64,000 nucleotides of DNA from Parietaria judaica (taxonomy: Eukaryota; Streptophyta; Magnoliopsida; Rosales; Urticaceae), in NCBI GenBank assembly GCA_954871525.1, contig OX940865.1, positions 27,760,420 through 27,824,419 of the forward strand, given 5' to 3'. The notes beneath the pieces are model-generated. The model saw nothing but the letters and a program-made list of their open reading frames with translations, did not search any database and was not told where the DNA came from. The position numbers were made by a program, and so were the translations under genes. Shown here piece after piece: positions 27,201 to 40,040 of the stretch (positions are counted from its first letter, which is position 1; every line of letters starts with the position of its first letter).

Positions 27201-28323
27201 TCGAAGTGTAGGAATTCAGCTCGGTTTCGGTGGTTTCGAGTGTCGTTGAGCTTGCTTAAATGGTGGAGGATTCGGATTCTGTGTGAATGTGATCTCGTTA
27301 GTAGGATTTCCACTAGCTTGCTTGAGATTAGGGATCGTTTTTATGAATGTGTGTTGATTTTGAGCTGAAATGGAATTGGTAGTTACATCGAGTAATGTCT
27401 GAGTAGTTTCGGGCCTAGCTCGGACACAGTTTTGTGAACTTTAGAGTTCGATTTCTTAGTTTGATAAGCCGAGTGCTAGTTCGAGTTCGAATTCTTACGT
27501 TTACTATTATCTTGATTGCGATCCATTTCATTTACTTTGGTTTCTTTAATTTCCGAAGTGATGCTTAAGCTCGTTTTATTCTGACGTTAATCGTCTGTGC
27601 AGTGTGTTACTATTTGGCTCTATTTGGAAGGCTTATAGCAGAGGATTCAGATTTATCGAGTTTGATATTGAATGTTCGAACAGTGCGAACGTCAATGCTG
27701 GCGGGAATGAGCTCTTTGCATCCCCTTTTGCCAGCTTGTTGGCCTAATTTGAAGTGGTAAATTGCATTTCGTATATTTAATAATGCATTATAGTGGTGCT
27801 TTTTTTAGCTCGTTGCATGTGCTGTATATTCCCTATTTTGTTAAATAACCGTCTGTTAGAACTACATAGCAGCAAAAATAAGGGCCCGTAACTTAAGTAA
27901 TAAAGTTTCTTTTGAAGTAATTCAGTTAGAGAGAAGTTTATTTACGTAATAAGGCAATATAATTTATAGCGGTTAGAGATTGCTCGTAGATTTTGGAGAA
28001 AGTTTTTACTTCTTCTTTATTTGGTTATCCGTGAATAGTTCTCGAGTTACAACTCCATTCATCAATAAGTTGATCAACAGCTAATTATAATAATTTATTA
28101 ACTCCAAACCTGTCTAATTAGCTATAATACAATAAATGACCACGTATAATTACTATATAGAAAATATTTCCGTACTTTCCATTTTTTTTTAATGTCTCAT
28201 CTCTTCTCTACATTGCTTGCAGATAAACTACGCAATAATAATCCTTGAGATCTTTAGGGTTCATGTGCTTTAGTTCCGTAGCATTGTCATGCACCCCTGT
28301 ATTTTATTGGTTAGTGGTGCAAA
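24278..28323 (+). other. Intergenic region, promoter and non-coding 5' exon(s) of the Ser/Arg-rich protein gene
   Basis: 24278-26750 is AT-rich without a gene; 24609-24640 carries another 'ggtaaaagtacccaaac' repeat motif. From about 26760 base composition shifts to gene-like. TTTGGCGC (26821-26828) precedes a probable 5' UTR exon ending near 27049 at 'ttcaaggtgagc', a good donor. A plausible acceptor is 'attgcttgcag' near 28222, giving a long 5' UTR intron. These UTR boundaries are tentative. Confidence 0.5.
26821..26828 (+). promoter_or_regulatory. E2F-consensus octamer upstream of the Ser/Arg-rich protein gene
   Basis: TTTGGCGC, identical to the site upstream of the neighbouring NDR kinase, lies directly after two copies of AAACGGCGTCG (26790-26800 and 26810-26820) and just before the probable transcription start. 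Confidence 0.4.
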
Positions 28324-31300
28324 ATGGCAACATCGAGCAAGTTTGATATCTCCTCTAGTAGCCCGGATCGGCCTTTATATATTGGTGGGCAGCGTGGATC
28401 CCACATAGCTGCTCAATTGGATCGATCAAGTAGCTTTCGTGAGAACATGGATAATCCAATCTTATCTTCTCTTCCAAACATGTCAAGAAGCACCTCCTCA
28501 TCGACTCAAGTGGATCTTATGAGCTTCTTTCACTGCATGAGATTTGATCCCAAAGTGGTGGCCGCAGAGCATAAATCTTTGCGTCAAGGGGACTTCAAAC
28601 GACATGTAAATGCTGCTCTTGGGCTTACGCCCGATGAATCTCCTTCAGGTTCCACAAAAGGAAAGATAACGCAATCTCCGGCGGCAGAGGAAGTCAAACG
28701 GGTCAAAGCCGTTCTACGTGAGAGCAGTGTCAAGGCCCGGTAATTCCTTTATGGATAAATACATACTTAGAGGGAGCAAGATTGAAGATTCTAGTTACAA
28801 TAATTTTTATCATTTAATCGGCACCGCTGGAAATTTGGTATACGATGAACTTTTTGGTTAGGGATGGTGATCGTGATAGTTACCCCATACTTTTTGATAC
28901 CAAAAATGAAGTTTTTGATATTGGGAATAATCGTTCTTCTATAAATGAACCCACAAATTATCTTTATAGTTATCTAATTATTGAAGCTAAGAATGACGAT
29001 CATCGCTATGATCGTAACAGCTGTTATACTAAATATAATTATAGTTGGAATAATCACATTAATAGCTGCATCAATTTGTCTTCCTTCTTTTGGGAAATAG
29101 ATTTATTTAATTATTATCATATTTATCTTGATTTTGATTTGGCAACAGTATATAACATAGCGTGATAACAGGGAACGTGTCAAAATTTTCAACGAGGCTC
29201 TATCCGTTTTCAATAAATTTTTCCCGACAGTACCATCTAAAAAGAGGTCTCGGCCAGAAGGTTTTCCAGGTGATCGCTCTGGTTCGTTGTTGTCAAGTGA
29301 TAGGTCTAGCCTTGGGCCTAACATGGGAAAGATAGGCGTGCAAAGTCACTCTCTCCCAGGTAGTTTTGAAATCGAGCAACAGAAGTCAGAAGAACGGATA
29401 AAAGCTTCCCTACCAAACAAACGTACACGAACTTCTTTTGTCGATGCTAAGGTATGCATTTATGTGGGTTATATCATATGTTTTGGTGTTTGACTCCCTC
29501 TTTTACTGAAATGCATGTACTTACTCGGTTTTTTATTTATTTTAATGACTACCGAAAAACTTTTTAGTCGTAAGGAATGGTAAGTAATTAATGCTGTTAC
29601 AATTTTCTATAATTGTGATTTTGGTAGGTTCTGGAACATTTTATGTATCAGCGCCATATTCGGTTATTTCCTTCTATAATATTTTGAATTTGCTGTATAA
29701 GATGATTGACATAGATATCTTACTTCTAGATGGAGGGACGTAATAATGCCCTAATGAGACAATCAGGCACGGTCGATAGAGATAGAGAAGTGGCGAGGCT
29801 TGCAAATAGTGGTGCTGTTCAGGGAGAAGATAGGAATTTATCAATCGGAGTTGATGGCTGGGAGAAATCGAAGATGAAGAAAAAGAGATCTGTTATAAAA
29901 CCAGAGGTTTCTCCGAGCACAATGCCAAGTAAACCAAACGATGGCTATCGGGAAGCTAAGCAAGGAATGCAGCATAGACCGGCTTCTGATTCTCGATCGA
30001 GGTTAAATAACGACTCTCATGGATTTAGGTAGGACTTCAAAATCTTCACACCTAGAACTCATCAATATATTTTTTTATGTCCACGGGCATATGTATAATG
30101 CATTCTAACTTCTGGATAGGAGTAAAAGTTTTATGCTGGAGCAAAAATAAATCCGGGTTCGGATAAAAAAACCACGTAGCCCTTTTTACTAGTTTTTAAT
30201 ATATGTTTCTTTTGTTTCTTTTCCCTATAATTTTAATTTTGCTTTAGCAGTAGATTATGATTTTGGACATGTTATTTGCCAGTCTTTTAATTTCAAGTAT
30301 GAACATTGGACATGTTAAAGTAACTATATTTTCTAACCACTTTTCAACTTGTTTTCATCACAAATGTTGATGCCGAGAAGGATTTCTAAGTGCTGGTATT
30401 ATGTTTTTATAGGCCTGGAGTCACTGGTAGTATTGTTGGAGCTGGAAAATCTGATGGAATGTTACCACAGAGTAGCTCGGGAATGCGCTCATCCACTCCT
30501 AGAGCTGATCCAGATAGCAGCCCCATTATGAACGAAAAGAGAGACCGACCAATTGCATCGGACAAGGAAAGGATCAACCTTAGAGCTGTCAATAAGTATG
30601 TTCAGCTTGCCGTCAAATACCCACATTTTCTCCCAAATCTGTTATTAATTATTTTAATTTACATATTTAGTTACATCCGTTTCCCTTTCCCCCCCTTTAT
30701 TGGTTAGTGTTATAAACGATCTCTTTCACAACTCCGAAGCGTTTTTATCCTAAAAAAATGGCTACTCTGGGTTTATAATTTAGTCAAAAAATCAAATTTA
30801 AAAACATTATTTACTCAATCTCAGAAACTTTTAGGCTTAGAGCTGACAAGAAGTATGTCATTCTAAAAAATGGCCCTCCTGTTAATCAGTTAGTCTAAGT
30901 AAATCTTAGAGATAAGATTAACTCGTTTTGGGAAAATTTTCAGGGTCAATGCTCGGGATGAGTCAAACTCAGCCAGCCCTGTCTCAAACCCTAAAGCAAG
31001 TCCTTCTGTCCGGGGCCCACGATCAGGTACAGGCTCTCTACCCAAGTCTTCACCTGCCACTCACCGATCCCCTGTTTCAAACGACTGGGAAATGAACGCC
31101 TGCACAAACAAGCCTCCTTCCGGCGTGAGCAACCGAAAACGCATGACGTCAGCGAGATCCTCCTCGCCACCTGTCGCCACCTGGGCTGGTCAAAGGCCTC
31201 AGAAAATCTCCCGAACGGCACGCCGATCGAATCTCGTTCCGATCGTTACGAATACTGAAGAAAATAGCCCGTCTGATGTCACTAGTAATGACAACGTTGG

Positions 31301-34300
31301 TTTTGGATTCGGAAAACGCATTTCGAGCAATTCCCCGAAGATGAAAGGCGAACCTTTGTCTGAGAGTGAGGAGTCAGGAGCTGCTGATATAAAGTCTTCA
31401 AGAGAGAAAGTGAAGAAGTGTGATGACGTGGACGAGAAAGGTCAAAAGATGTCTAATCTAGTCATTTCATCGAGAAAAAATAAGCTAAGTTCTGGGGAAG
31501 ATGTTGGGGACGGTGTTCGTAGACAGGGAAGGACTGGTAGGGGATTTGCTTCGACAAGATCTCTTATGCCACTGACGGTTGAGAAGACTAGCCCTGTTGG
31601 CACCGCAAAGCAGCTCAGAAGCGCAAGGCATGGGATGGAAAAGAGCGAAAGGTTTTTTGCACTTTCCAGTTTGATATGTTTTGCTAGTAAGAGTAATTGG
31701 TGGCAATCCCCCTTTCGGTGCGCTTTGCACCATGACTTCCATTTTGGTGCATTTCTTTCCATCAGCCTTTATTTTGATGCAGAATAATTTTCCTTCATTA
31801 GTAGGTATTTGCACCAAATTGAAAAGTTAAATGAGCAAAGTGCACCAAAACAAAGTTCAGGGGTCAAATTCTCCAATGAGTAAAATTGAGGGAGATTTGT
31901 GTTTCTGCTTGTATTATTTACTTGGAGTGGAATCTAATGTATTTTGAAACTCTTCAGTAAGGCGGGTCGTCCACCATCTAGAAAACTTTCCGACCGAAAG
32001 GCGTATACACGTCAAAAACATACAGGGATTAGCGGGGCTTCAGAATTTCTGGGTAGCTATCCATGACTTCCTTAGTATGAACCAACGTTTTTCATTTTCT
32101 CTTCGTAAGTTTGTTATACTCTCTGATTCACTTGATTTTTTCATGTATTAGTTGGGTCTGACAATGTACACGATGAGCTATTGGCTGCTGCAAACGCTGT
32201 CGCTAATCCTGGTAGTTTTCTGGCCCATTTTTCTTATTTGGTTGCTTATAGTTATGAATTAGTTGTAATTTTAATTAATTTTTCGGTGCAGTCTTAGCCT
32301 GTTCGAGCCAATTCTGGAAGCAGATGGAGCCATTGTTTGGTTTCATCTCCGATTCAGACATTGATTACTTAAAGCAACAGGTGATGGTCTCATAGATACG
32401 GTTCTATAACTCTAATATATCGCTGTTACCGTTCTTTTTTGTCAACTTATTTTTCCCCTTCAATTGGTTTGACTTTGACTTAAAACACCAGGCAAACATC
32501 GATGCAACTACACCTACTCCCAACCCAGTTCCTTCAAGTGGATTTGGTTTAACAGACGGTGAATTGATGAATGACGAATCGCTTCAAGAAGATCCCAGCG
32601 AAATCCCGCTTTGCCAAAGACTTATAGCAGCTCTTATCTCAGAGGAAGATTACAACAGTGCTAGTGAAGATCTCAAAGGCGATATATACGGGTCGGAATT
32701 TGACTCTAGTTTCGATGAGGAGTTTGGAATAAATAGTTTGGATAATCAATCGCTGCTAAACTTTCCGTTTTCTGGCCATTCTGGTTATAACGGTCACACC
32801 GTGCTCGGAAAACCTGAACAATATCAACCTGAAACTGATATGAGTTCAAACTTCAAAACAATGAATGGGTTACCCTCGGATCAAGCATTTATGCCCACCA
32901 AAGCGGTATCAGAGTTTCAGTACGCGAATATGCCATTCAAAGAGAAACTCCTCTTGGAGATTCAAAGCGTTGGAATATTCCCCGAACCTATGGTATGTTC
33001 TTATTTAGATGCTTGAATATGGCTCCATTTTCTAATCTATTTTTAATCTAATTATAGACTTCTGTTAAGCCCGGCATGGCACAGTCGGGTGATGAAGAGA
33101 TCAGCGACGAGATTAGTAAATATGAGGCGCTATATCAAGAACAGGTACTGATATACCTCAATGATCTAAACAGCATTATTAGTCCTTTACATCTGCAATC
33201 AAACAATTACATATTCTACTAAATGTATCTTAAGGCGAATTTGGTAGGAACCGATACCAATACGAAATGAAAGCCAACGGATATCACCAAGAAGATGATT
33301 TCCGGATACTTAACTACTATGAAGGAAATAAACAACCGTCTGTTCCTTCGGGAACACGGTCAAAGCTCTCCAAAATAAAAACATGACCATGACACTAAAC
33401 CCCACCACTAAATAAGAGAGATTAAATTTTCCTAATCTTTCCCTTATTGCTATTTGCCAAAAATAACTCACTGACACCTAAAACATAAATAAAAGGTATT
33501 ATGTAACTTGTAATAATTAAAGGTCTAAGAGAATTGGACCCGCCTATTGAAAGAGTAAACGCCAAAACATAATTACGTTAGTGGAATTTGGTTCTTTAAC
33601 CATTTGATAAATCATGAGCCCTTTTACCATACTAACATGATTTCAATATTGTTTTTCTTATGATAAAGGCTTCCAAAAAGAAATCTTTGATGGATGGAAT
33701 ATTGAAGGTTGCGGAAGCAGCAAAAGAGAATCAAGAGAAGTAATATTCTTTCCTTTTTTTTTATTGACGGCCTTATTCTTCCTTTTGTTTAATTCCTCTA
33801 ACCATATGCTATAATCATGTTTTTGTTTTGTAGGGAGTTTGAACAACGTTCTCTTGAAAAACTCGTTACAATGGCGTACGAAAAGTATACGGTAATTCAG
33901 TTTTACTTATTGTAACAATTCATACTACGAGTTCACTCACTATTTAGTTGTGTAGTCGGGTAATTCTCGTGTTGTGGTAATACTTTTTTATTTTTTTTCA
34001 GGCTTGTTGGGGTTCTAGCTCTGGTGGAAAGGGCTCCAATAATAAGATGGCTAAGCAATCTGCGTTTGCATTTGTTAAAAGAACATTAGATCACGTCCAT
34101 AAATACGAAGAAACCGGCACGAGCTGCTTTAGCGAGCCTTTGTTCAGGGATATACTTCATTCAAGAATCCAGGCCAATGGTGCACGACAAGCGGAATCTG
34201 CCACCGACGGTGAATCGAGCAAAGGTTACGCTTCCATTCGGTATTTGGAAGGGAAAATCTCAGGTACGTCTTCGCTTTTCTGTATAATATCCTGTATATG

Positions 34301-34406
34301 TTTGTTGCGTCAATTTATGATTAAGTGTGTATGTAACAAAATTTCCGTCTTGTCTTTTACTTGCAAACTTGTAGACGAATCCCATGATTTAATTAGGATT
34401 TATTGT

Positions 34407-34442
<36 letters not shown>

Positions 34443-35451
34443 TTTTCTGTAAGGGTTTAATAGAATTTGATAAAAATTATTATTTTGTTCCTTTTTATCT
34501 TCTTCTAAATACTAGTTTTTGGGATAATTGTTTTCTAATGCCATTATATTAATAAATTACAACGTAATTGTTTGTCTATAATAAATTAAAATAAAATAAC
34601 GCTTTTGTAATTCACCTAAAGAAACTACCGAATTAGCTATAATTACATTTACAACTAGTTAAATATAATTTTTATATACAATGTACTTCCTATATATTTC
34701 CACACTAGAATCACTCAATTCCTCTCTATAATCTCCAGCTTCTATGGTTTCGCAACAAAGTGCTTCACCGTTTGGTCAAAACATTGATAATAACGATGTT
34801 TCTCCAGAAACCCTAATTTCTGAACAAGCTACCGGAAAAGAAGACACGTGGTCAGATAGAGTGAAGAAGAGGGAACTCTCACTTGATGATGTAGCCGGCT
34901 ACAACATGAATACCGCAAATGCCCCTTCGTCCATTGGTGGTTCTCTCTCAAGCAGTGCAAAAGGGAAACGGAGCGAGAGGGACAGAGACGGGAAAACACA
35001 CAACAGAGAAGTCTCGTCAAGAAACGGAACCGCCAAACTCGGCCGTCCTTCGTTAACCAACGCGAAAGGTGAACGGAAAAACAAGTCAAAGCCAAAGCAG
35101 AAAACCCAATTGTCAGTTTCAGTCAACGGCCTTCTCGGCAAGATGTCAGTTGACCAACACAAGCCCGTGTTGACTTCCGTGTCAAAATCAAACGAGTTGA
35201 CCAACAGCGGAAACAGCAAAGAGAAGGACGAGTTCGGATTGGACGGCCTGGAGGATCCGGAATCCATGGATCTGTCCCATCTGCAGCTTCCGGGTATGGA
35301 TGTTCTTGGCGCCCCCGACGATCTCGATGGTCAAAGTCAAGATCTCGGAACGTGGCTGAACATCGACGACGAAGGATTACAAGATCACGATTTCATGGGC
35401 GGTCTTGAAATCCCGATGGACGATCTCGCAGACCTGAATATGATGGTTTGA
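28324..35451 (+). CDS. Large Ser/Arg-rich protein, At4g29790/At2g19390 family
   Basis: Plant-specific low-complexity protein usually annotated 'serine/arginine repetitive matrix protein-like'. Fourteen coding exons keep phase: 28324-28739, 29172-29451, 29730-30028, 30413-30595, 30944-31651, 31958-32052, 32152-32211, 32292-32380, 32492-32992, 33058-33144, 33669-33739, 33834-33891, 34002-34263, 34739-35451; 1,273 aa. No catalytic domain is visible. Conserved-looking blocks are an N-terminal 'QVDLMSFFHCMRFDPKVVAA', 'KARERVKIFNEALSVFNKFF', a basic Ser/Arg/Pro-rich middle, a helical 'FWKQMEPLFGFISDSDIDYL', an acidic 'PLCQRLIAALISEEDY', and an Asp/Leu-rich C-terminus ('DLADLNMMV'). This suggests a nuclear scaffold or co-regulator. 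I have an unverified recollection that the Arabidopsis pair was reported as subunits of a SAGA-type coactivator complex. Intron 1 carries a chloroplast DNA insertion. Confidence 0.88.
28770..29075 (+). pseudogene. accD: Nuclear-inserted chloroplast accD fragment (NUPT) inside an intron
   Basis: Translation from about 28781 gives 'IEDSSYNNFYHL', then after a small deletion at about 28850 'FLVRDGDRDSYPILFD', ending 'YSWNNHINSCI'. This is the variable N-terminal region of plastid accD, the acetyl-CoA carboxylase carboxyltransferase beta subunit, recognised from the conserved accD landmarks 'DSSYNNF', 'LVRD', 'DSY', 'YFD' and 'SWNNHINSCI'. Similarity stops near 29075 and ordinary intron sequence follows to the acceptor at 29171. 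There is no zinc-finger or catalytic domain, and the frameshift separates the parts, so it cannot make AccD. It lies in sense orientation in intron 1 (28740-29171) of the Ser/Arg-rich protein gene. The edges are approximate. Confidence 0.82.
34408..34438. repeat. AT microsatellite in the last intron of the Ser/Arg-rich gene
   Basis: Uninterrupted TA dinucleotide run. The surrounding intron (34264-34738) is AT-rich and contains no gene. Confidence 0.85.
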
Positions 35452-38400
35452 TGCTGCTTTTTCTCTGTACAGAAGTACTTGTTCATTATACTATTATTGA
35501 CAAAAGAAAAGAAAAAAAAAAACCGCCTCTGTCGAGAAATGACCGATTATATAATAGTAATTGCCCCTCTCCGATCCACAAATATATAGATTCTTTTTAG
35601 GCCTTAGTTTTTGAGTGAACCTTCCGGATGTTTTTTTTTTTCTTCGTTTTATTTACCGTGCTTAAGTTGGCAAAATTGACTGTAAAGATCTTTTTTGTTC
35701 TAGTATGTCTTAGTAGTTATATGGTAGAGAAAAATGTATCCTCGTCGTAGCTTTGACGAGTCAGAGACGAACGCTTCCTGTATATACATTTCAAATTCCT
35801 AATAAAATTAGTTTTTTTCTTTCTTCAATGTGAATTCTCTCCGGGCGCATCTCACTGTAAGATTCATTCACTTAATTTTCTCTTCTAACGGTTTTACATG
35901 TTGCATACGACTGTGCCATTATTTGGGTAAGCTCATGCTTCGATTTCTGCAGATTTTCTTACTGGTATTGTTCAGCTTTGGTATAAATTTTGCAGCAGAT
36001 TTCCACGTGCGGGATTTCTCTTCGAAGACCTATCATAAGACCGGAAGAAATCAAATGTGTGAGATCTTCAGGTACCTATCTCATTTCGTGATTTGCTTCA
36101 AGAATTTTCGCACAAGTGGTCGTTTAGTTTCTTCATCAGTTTAGGTTACCATGGAAGTTCATGGCTTCAACTCAAAACTCAATCTACGCGAAGTCTAGTA
36201 AGCTTATTGGATATTCCCGTTTAGTTTCTTTTTCCTCCCCCGTCTTGCGTTTTTAACAAATAAATTACAGTTCATAGGGGTGGAACTGGTTATGGTTTTT
36301 TGCTATTTTGAGCCTGGTCTCTAGTTTTTCAGCTTTGCAAGATCCGGCCAGGTCCACGTCCTGATCTCTGTTTCGATAGGCTCGGTTTTCTAAAAACAGA
36401 AACCGGACCGGACAAGACCAGCTAAAATCAGGCTTCGGGGCCTAAATTCTCAACCCTAACAATTCAATCCAATTCAATTCAATTCAATTCAATTAGCGAT
36501 TTTGGAATTGTATATGAAGTATGTACTTGCTTGCATCTGAATTTTTTTTCCGTTGTCTTTTTTTCTTTTTCTTTTTTTGGTTAGTGCTGAAAGCTCTTGA
36601 ATGTTCGATGTTCCGAACCGTTTGACGCTCTTCGGTTTTCATTTAACTGCCATTTTCCTGATAATTTGTTGGATGTCCTCTTCTAGCAACACTTCCTCCA
36701 TGAATGTGTGCAAACGACAATGTCAAGAAACGACACTAAAACTACAACAATGTAAAGTGCAAGACCACTGATCTGAACTCTACGACCATCTTGATATTAT
36801 ATTTCATATCCAATTGATATACGTTCATTAGTTTATGTTTAAACTTTCAATCATAAATATAAAAAATACTTGAAGATATTAGACGCGACTCACGGTTTGA
36901 TAAGATTTAATCTATTAGATATTAATGGTTTCTTTTTTCCCAACACTTTCACATTATTTTTCAATTTAACAGTAAGATATCAAAATTGACATTTTATTCA
37001 CTGGAAGTTTTCACTCAAAAGATTAATTACACAAGGAAACTAAGGTCAATTTCTTTCACACTTCTCTTGTTGTCAATACCCATTTTTTAGTGAAATATTC
37101 TATTCCGATTCTAGTTCCGGTCCGTTGTCCCTGTCCGATTTTAAAAACTAAACATATAGTTTTAATCCCGGTTTAGTCCTACTCCAAATATGTAGACAAA
37201 CTCAAACTATAATAATCTCTCACAACTAAGTCCTGCTTCTTCCATCGTTCTCTCGTGTCTCCTTCTCTTCCGACGGCTTGGCCTCGCCGTAGGGGTTTGA
37301 AGACTGAACCAAGCAAATGCAAATTCAGTTTAATCATAAATTTAAGGGACACATGCAATTTCCAACTGCACAATTAGTTTTAGAGATCTAGACGGACGGC
37401 GGCCTATGCCCAAAAACGGTTCTGGTTACTTTCGAATTAGTACTCTGTGGCTAACTACTCGTAAATTCGGAAACCGGTTGACAAATGAGGAGATAAAAAG
37501 TAGAGTAATGGACACACTGTCGGATTGATGTGAGCGGATCGGATCGGGACGGTTCAATCCAATCCAACCATGCACAGCCCTTGTTATCTTCTTAAAGTAC
37601 AAGAATGTCACACCTATAAACTATAATATAAAGTATAAACAAATACAAATAAAAAATAAACTGTTTTTATCTTACTGTTTTGCATGTGGTCGGTCCCAAT
37701 CTTGTTGATTGGTTGATGAGAAACGTGTCAAGATCTCAGAGGCCAACAATTTCTGTTTTGTCAAAGTTTTTTATTATTATTAAAATGTGAAATAAATATC
37801 ATAATTAAATTAATTCACTTTTTTGTCAGTGCATGCATGTATCTATCTGTTATACATCTCCCCAAGGTCAGCCTCTTAAATCGTGCCACGTCACCTTTAG
37901 GTGACCAGCCCAATGTTCTCTTTGAATTATAGACCCGATTGCGTGGCACTTTTTACAATCCTGCTTTAAATTCTCGGATATTAAAGCAATATTCATGCGG
38001 ATATTGCATGCACAAAATCTTATTTATTTATTTATTTGCTGGATTCATAATCAATGTTTAATTGTTTAAGACGACCCAAAGTCTTCTTTACAGAATTGAT
38101 ATTGATGATTGTGTCCAATTTTATCTTTTGGACAATAAAATATTGGAACGAGTCACATTTGGACAAGTAGCAAACTATCATCAATTATTAAATAATAGTA
38201 ATTAATAATTAATGAGAAAGAAAATTGAGGTTAATGTCCCCGAACTTTGAATAAGAGTGCATTTTTACGTTGAATTTTAATTTTTAGCGACAACGCCTCT
38301 CTATTTCTCAAATCATGTCACATCGATAACATGCATTACATGACTCGCTTGAATTATGTTTGTAAAATAATATTATTGTTAATAAATTAGCGAGTACGAT

Positions 38401-40040
38401 TGTTCAAGAACTACTAACATAAAATCTCACAAAATTAAGAAAATTAATAAAAATAACTCATAAATAAATAATGTGTCGCAAACGAGTCAACTTTCTTGAC
38501 ATTTTTAACAGTTATGGGGCAATGTGCTACTTTCTTACAGTACAGAGCACATTATTGTTAAGGATTAAAGTTTAGGGGGGCAATGTGCTCTAATAAGTAA
38601 AGTTTTAGGGTTAACTTGTGACAATTAGTCCTTAATGAGATTGCATGTGTAAATAGTATCAACAACCGGTGACTAATTTGGCCAAATGGAGTCAAATCAG
38701 GCCCTTGACGGCGAAAGAAATGATATTATTATTGTTGTTTAGTTTCCATCAAATAAAGCCATGACGTGTACTTCTCTTTTGCATGAGCCTAATTTTTTGC
38801 TTTTTAAGTATCTATTTTTTAATTCTTAGCTTTGAAAATAGTATTTTTATAGTTCTAATGTGGTGATCAATTTGACATTATTGTCCTTTTTATGTCCCCA
38901 ATACGTATGCACATAATAGGTGTCCAATAAAATAATTTTATTATTTACTCACCAAATTTATATGCTAACACATAGCTTATTCAAAGATATTTTATTACGA
39001 CCATTATAGAGCAATCTAACGTGTTAAGTATAGAACTATCAATGAAGAATTCTAATTGAGATTGAAAAATATAATCAAATTATAAAGTACCTAAAATTTA
39101 GGTTATTTTTAATGCACGGGTTGTGGTGTGAGGATGCTTAGCCGGTAAACCGCACTGACATAAGAAGTCTCACAATAAAATGTCTAAATAAAAATCTCAT
39201 TTTTTATTTTTATGGGATGACACTATTGACTAATATCACATGTATTTGTATTAGAAGATATATTTTTTTACGGTAATAACAACTGGAGTTATCAGCCGCA
39301 AGCACTATCGACCGCATTCACTACCGGCCAAAATTACACATATACGTATTTATGCGTCTCAATGGATTGAATTCAAGACATCTTTCAGAGTATTATACTG
39401 GTGATTTATCACTAAATCAAGCATTTGGGTATAAAAATCTCATATCTTATGAATATATTTTGTAATAAATTAAACAAATTTAACATTTTTTTTACTATTC
39501 ATAACATATCTTATGAATATAAATGTTTGAGTAGGGTTGACAAAAATAGAGCATAAAAAATAGTATTCAAATAACATTCAATAACATGGAAATACTATTT
39601 TATTTTATTTTCTCGAAAAATACTATTTTAATTTAGAGCTTGAATAATAGTATTTAGATATTTTTCTAGTCCTAAAATGTTGTAGATGATGAATCATAAT
39701 TTTGACATTATTGTCCTTTTTCTGTCCATTGATTTGACATACACGTTTGTATATACGTATACACATGATACGTGTCCCATTTTCCAATGGTCCCTCTTTT
39801 TTATTGTATCATTAACTTTGTTCCTTGTTCAAACTTTTATCGCTCCAAAGATATTATTCTTCCTTCGTATATTTTATCTTTTTTAATTTTTAAATAAGAT
39901 GCCTTTGTTGCCCATTAGTCAAAATCCAAATTCTGCAACAAATCCACACGTGCCTCTCACGGAGCGACACGTGTCGGGTGGCTGACACAAAATATCTCGT
40001 TTTTTAAGGTTATTGGGACATATGCCGACTCATCGATGAG
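35452..40040. other. Intergenic region between the Ser/Arg-rich gene and the PP2C
   Basis: 35452-35815 is the probable 3' UTR, with AATAAA near 35799. After that I support no gene. 36460-36495 is a short (AATTC)n microsatellite. 38220-38640 looks like a decayed miniature element, with 'gcaatgtgct' and 'agcacattattg' in inverted arrangement. The frame at 35830-36144 has no recognisable family signature. Confidence 0.5.
39945..39975 (+). promoter_or_regulatory. Pair of ABRE/G-box elements upstream of the PP2C
   Basis: Two ACGTG cores: CACACGTGCC around 39948-39952 and the palindrome GACACGTGTC at 39966-39975, 21 bp apart. They lie about 0.95 kb upstream of the ATG, ahead of a probable leader intron. 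Paired ABREs are the standard signature of ABA-induced promoters and fit the known feedback induction of clade A PP2C genes. Confidence 0.6.

Noticed and set aside
28845..29165. 106-codon frame as a separate gene
   Set aside because: It is a fragment of chloroplast accD within an intron, lacking the functional domains, and its tail is ordinary intron sequence.
31442..31817. Two minus-strand frames of 106 and 110 codons
   Set aside because: Opposite an exon and intron of the Ser/Arg-rich gene; no similarity to known proteins.
35830..36144. 104-codon plus-strand frame after the Ser/Arg-rich gene
   Set aside because: Just beyond the likely poly(A) signal; no recognisable domain or splice partners. 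Could be non-coding transcript, but I cannot support it.
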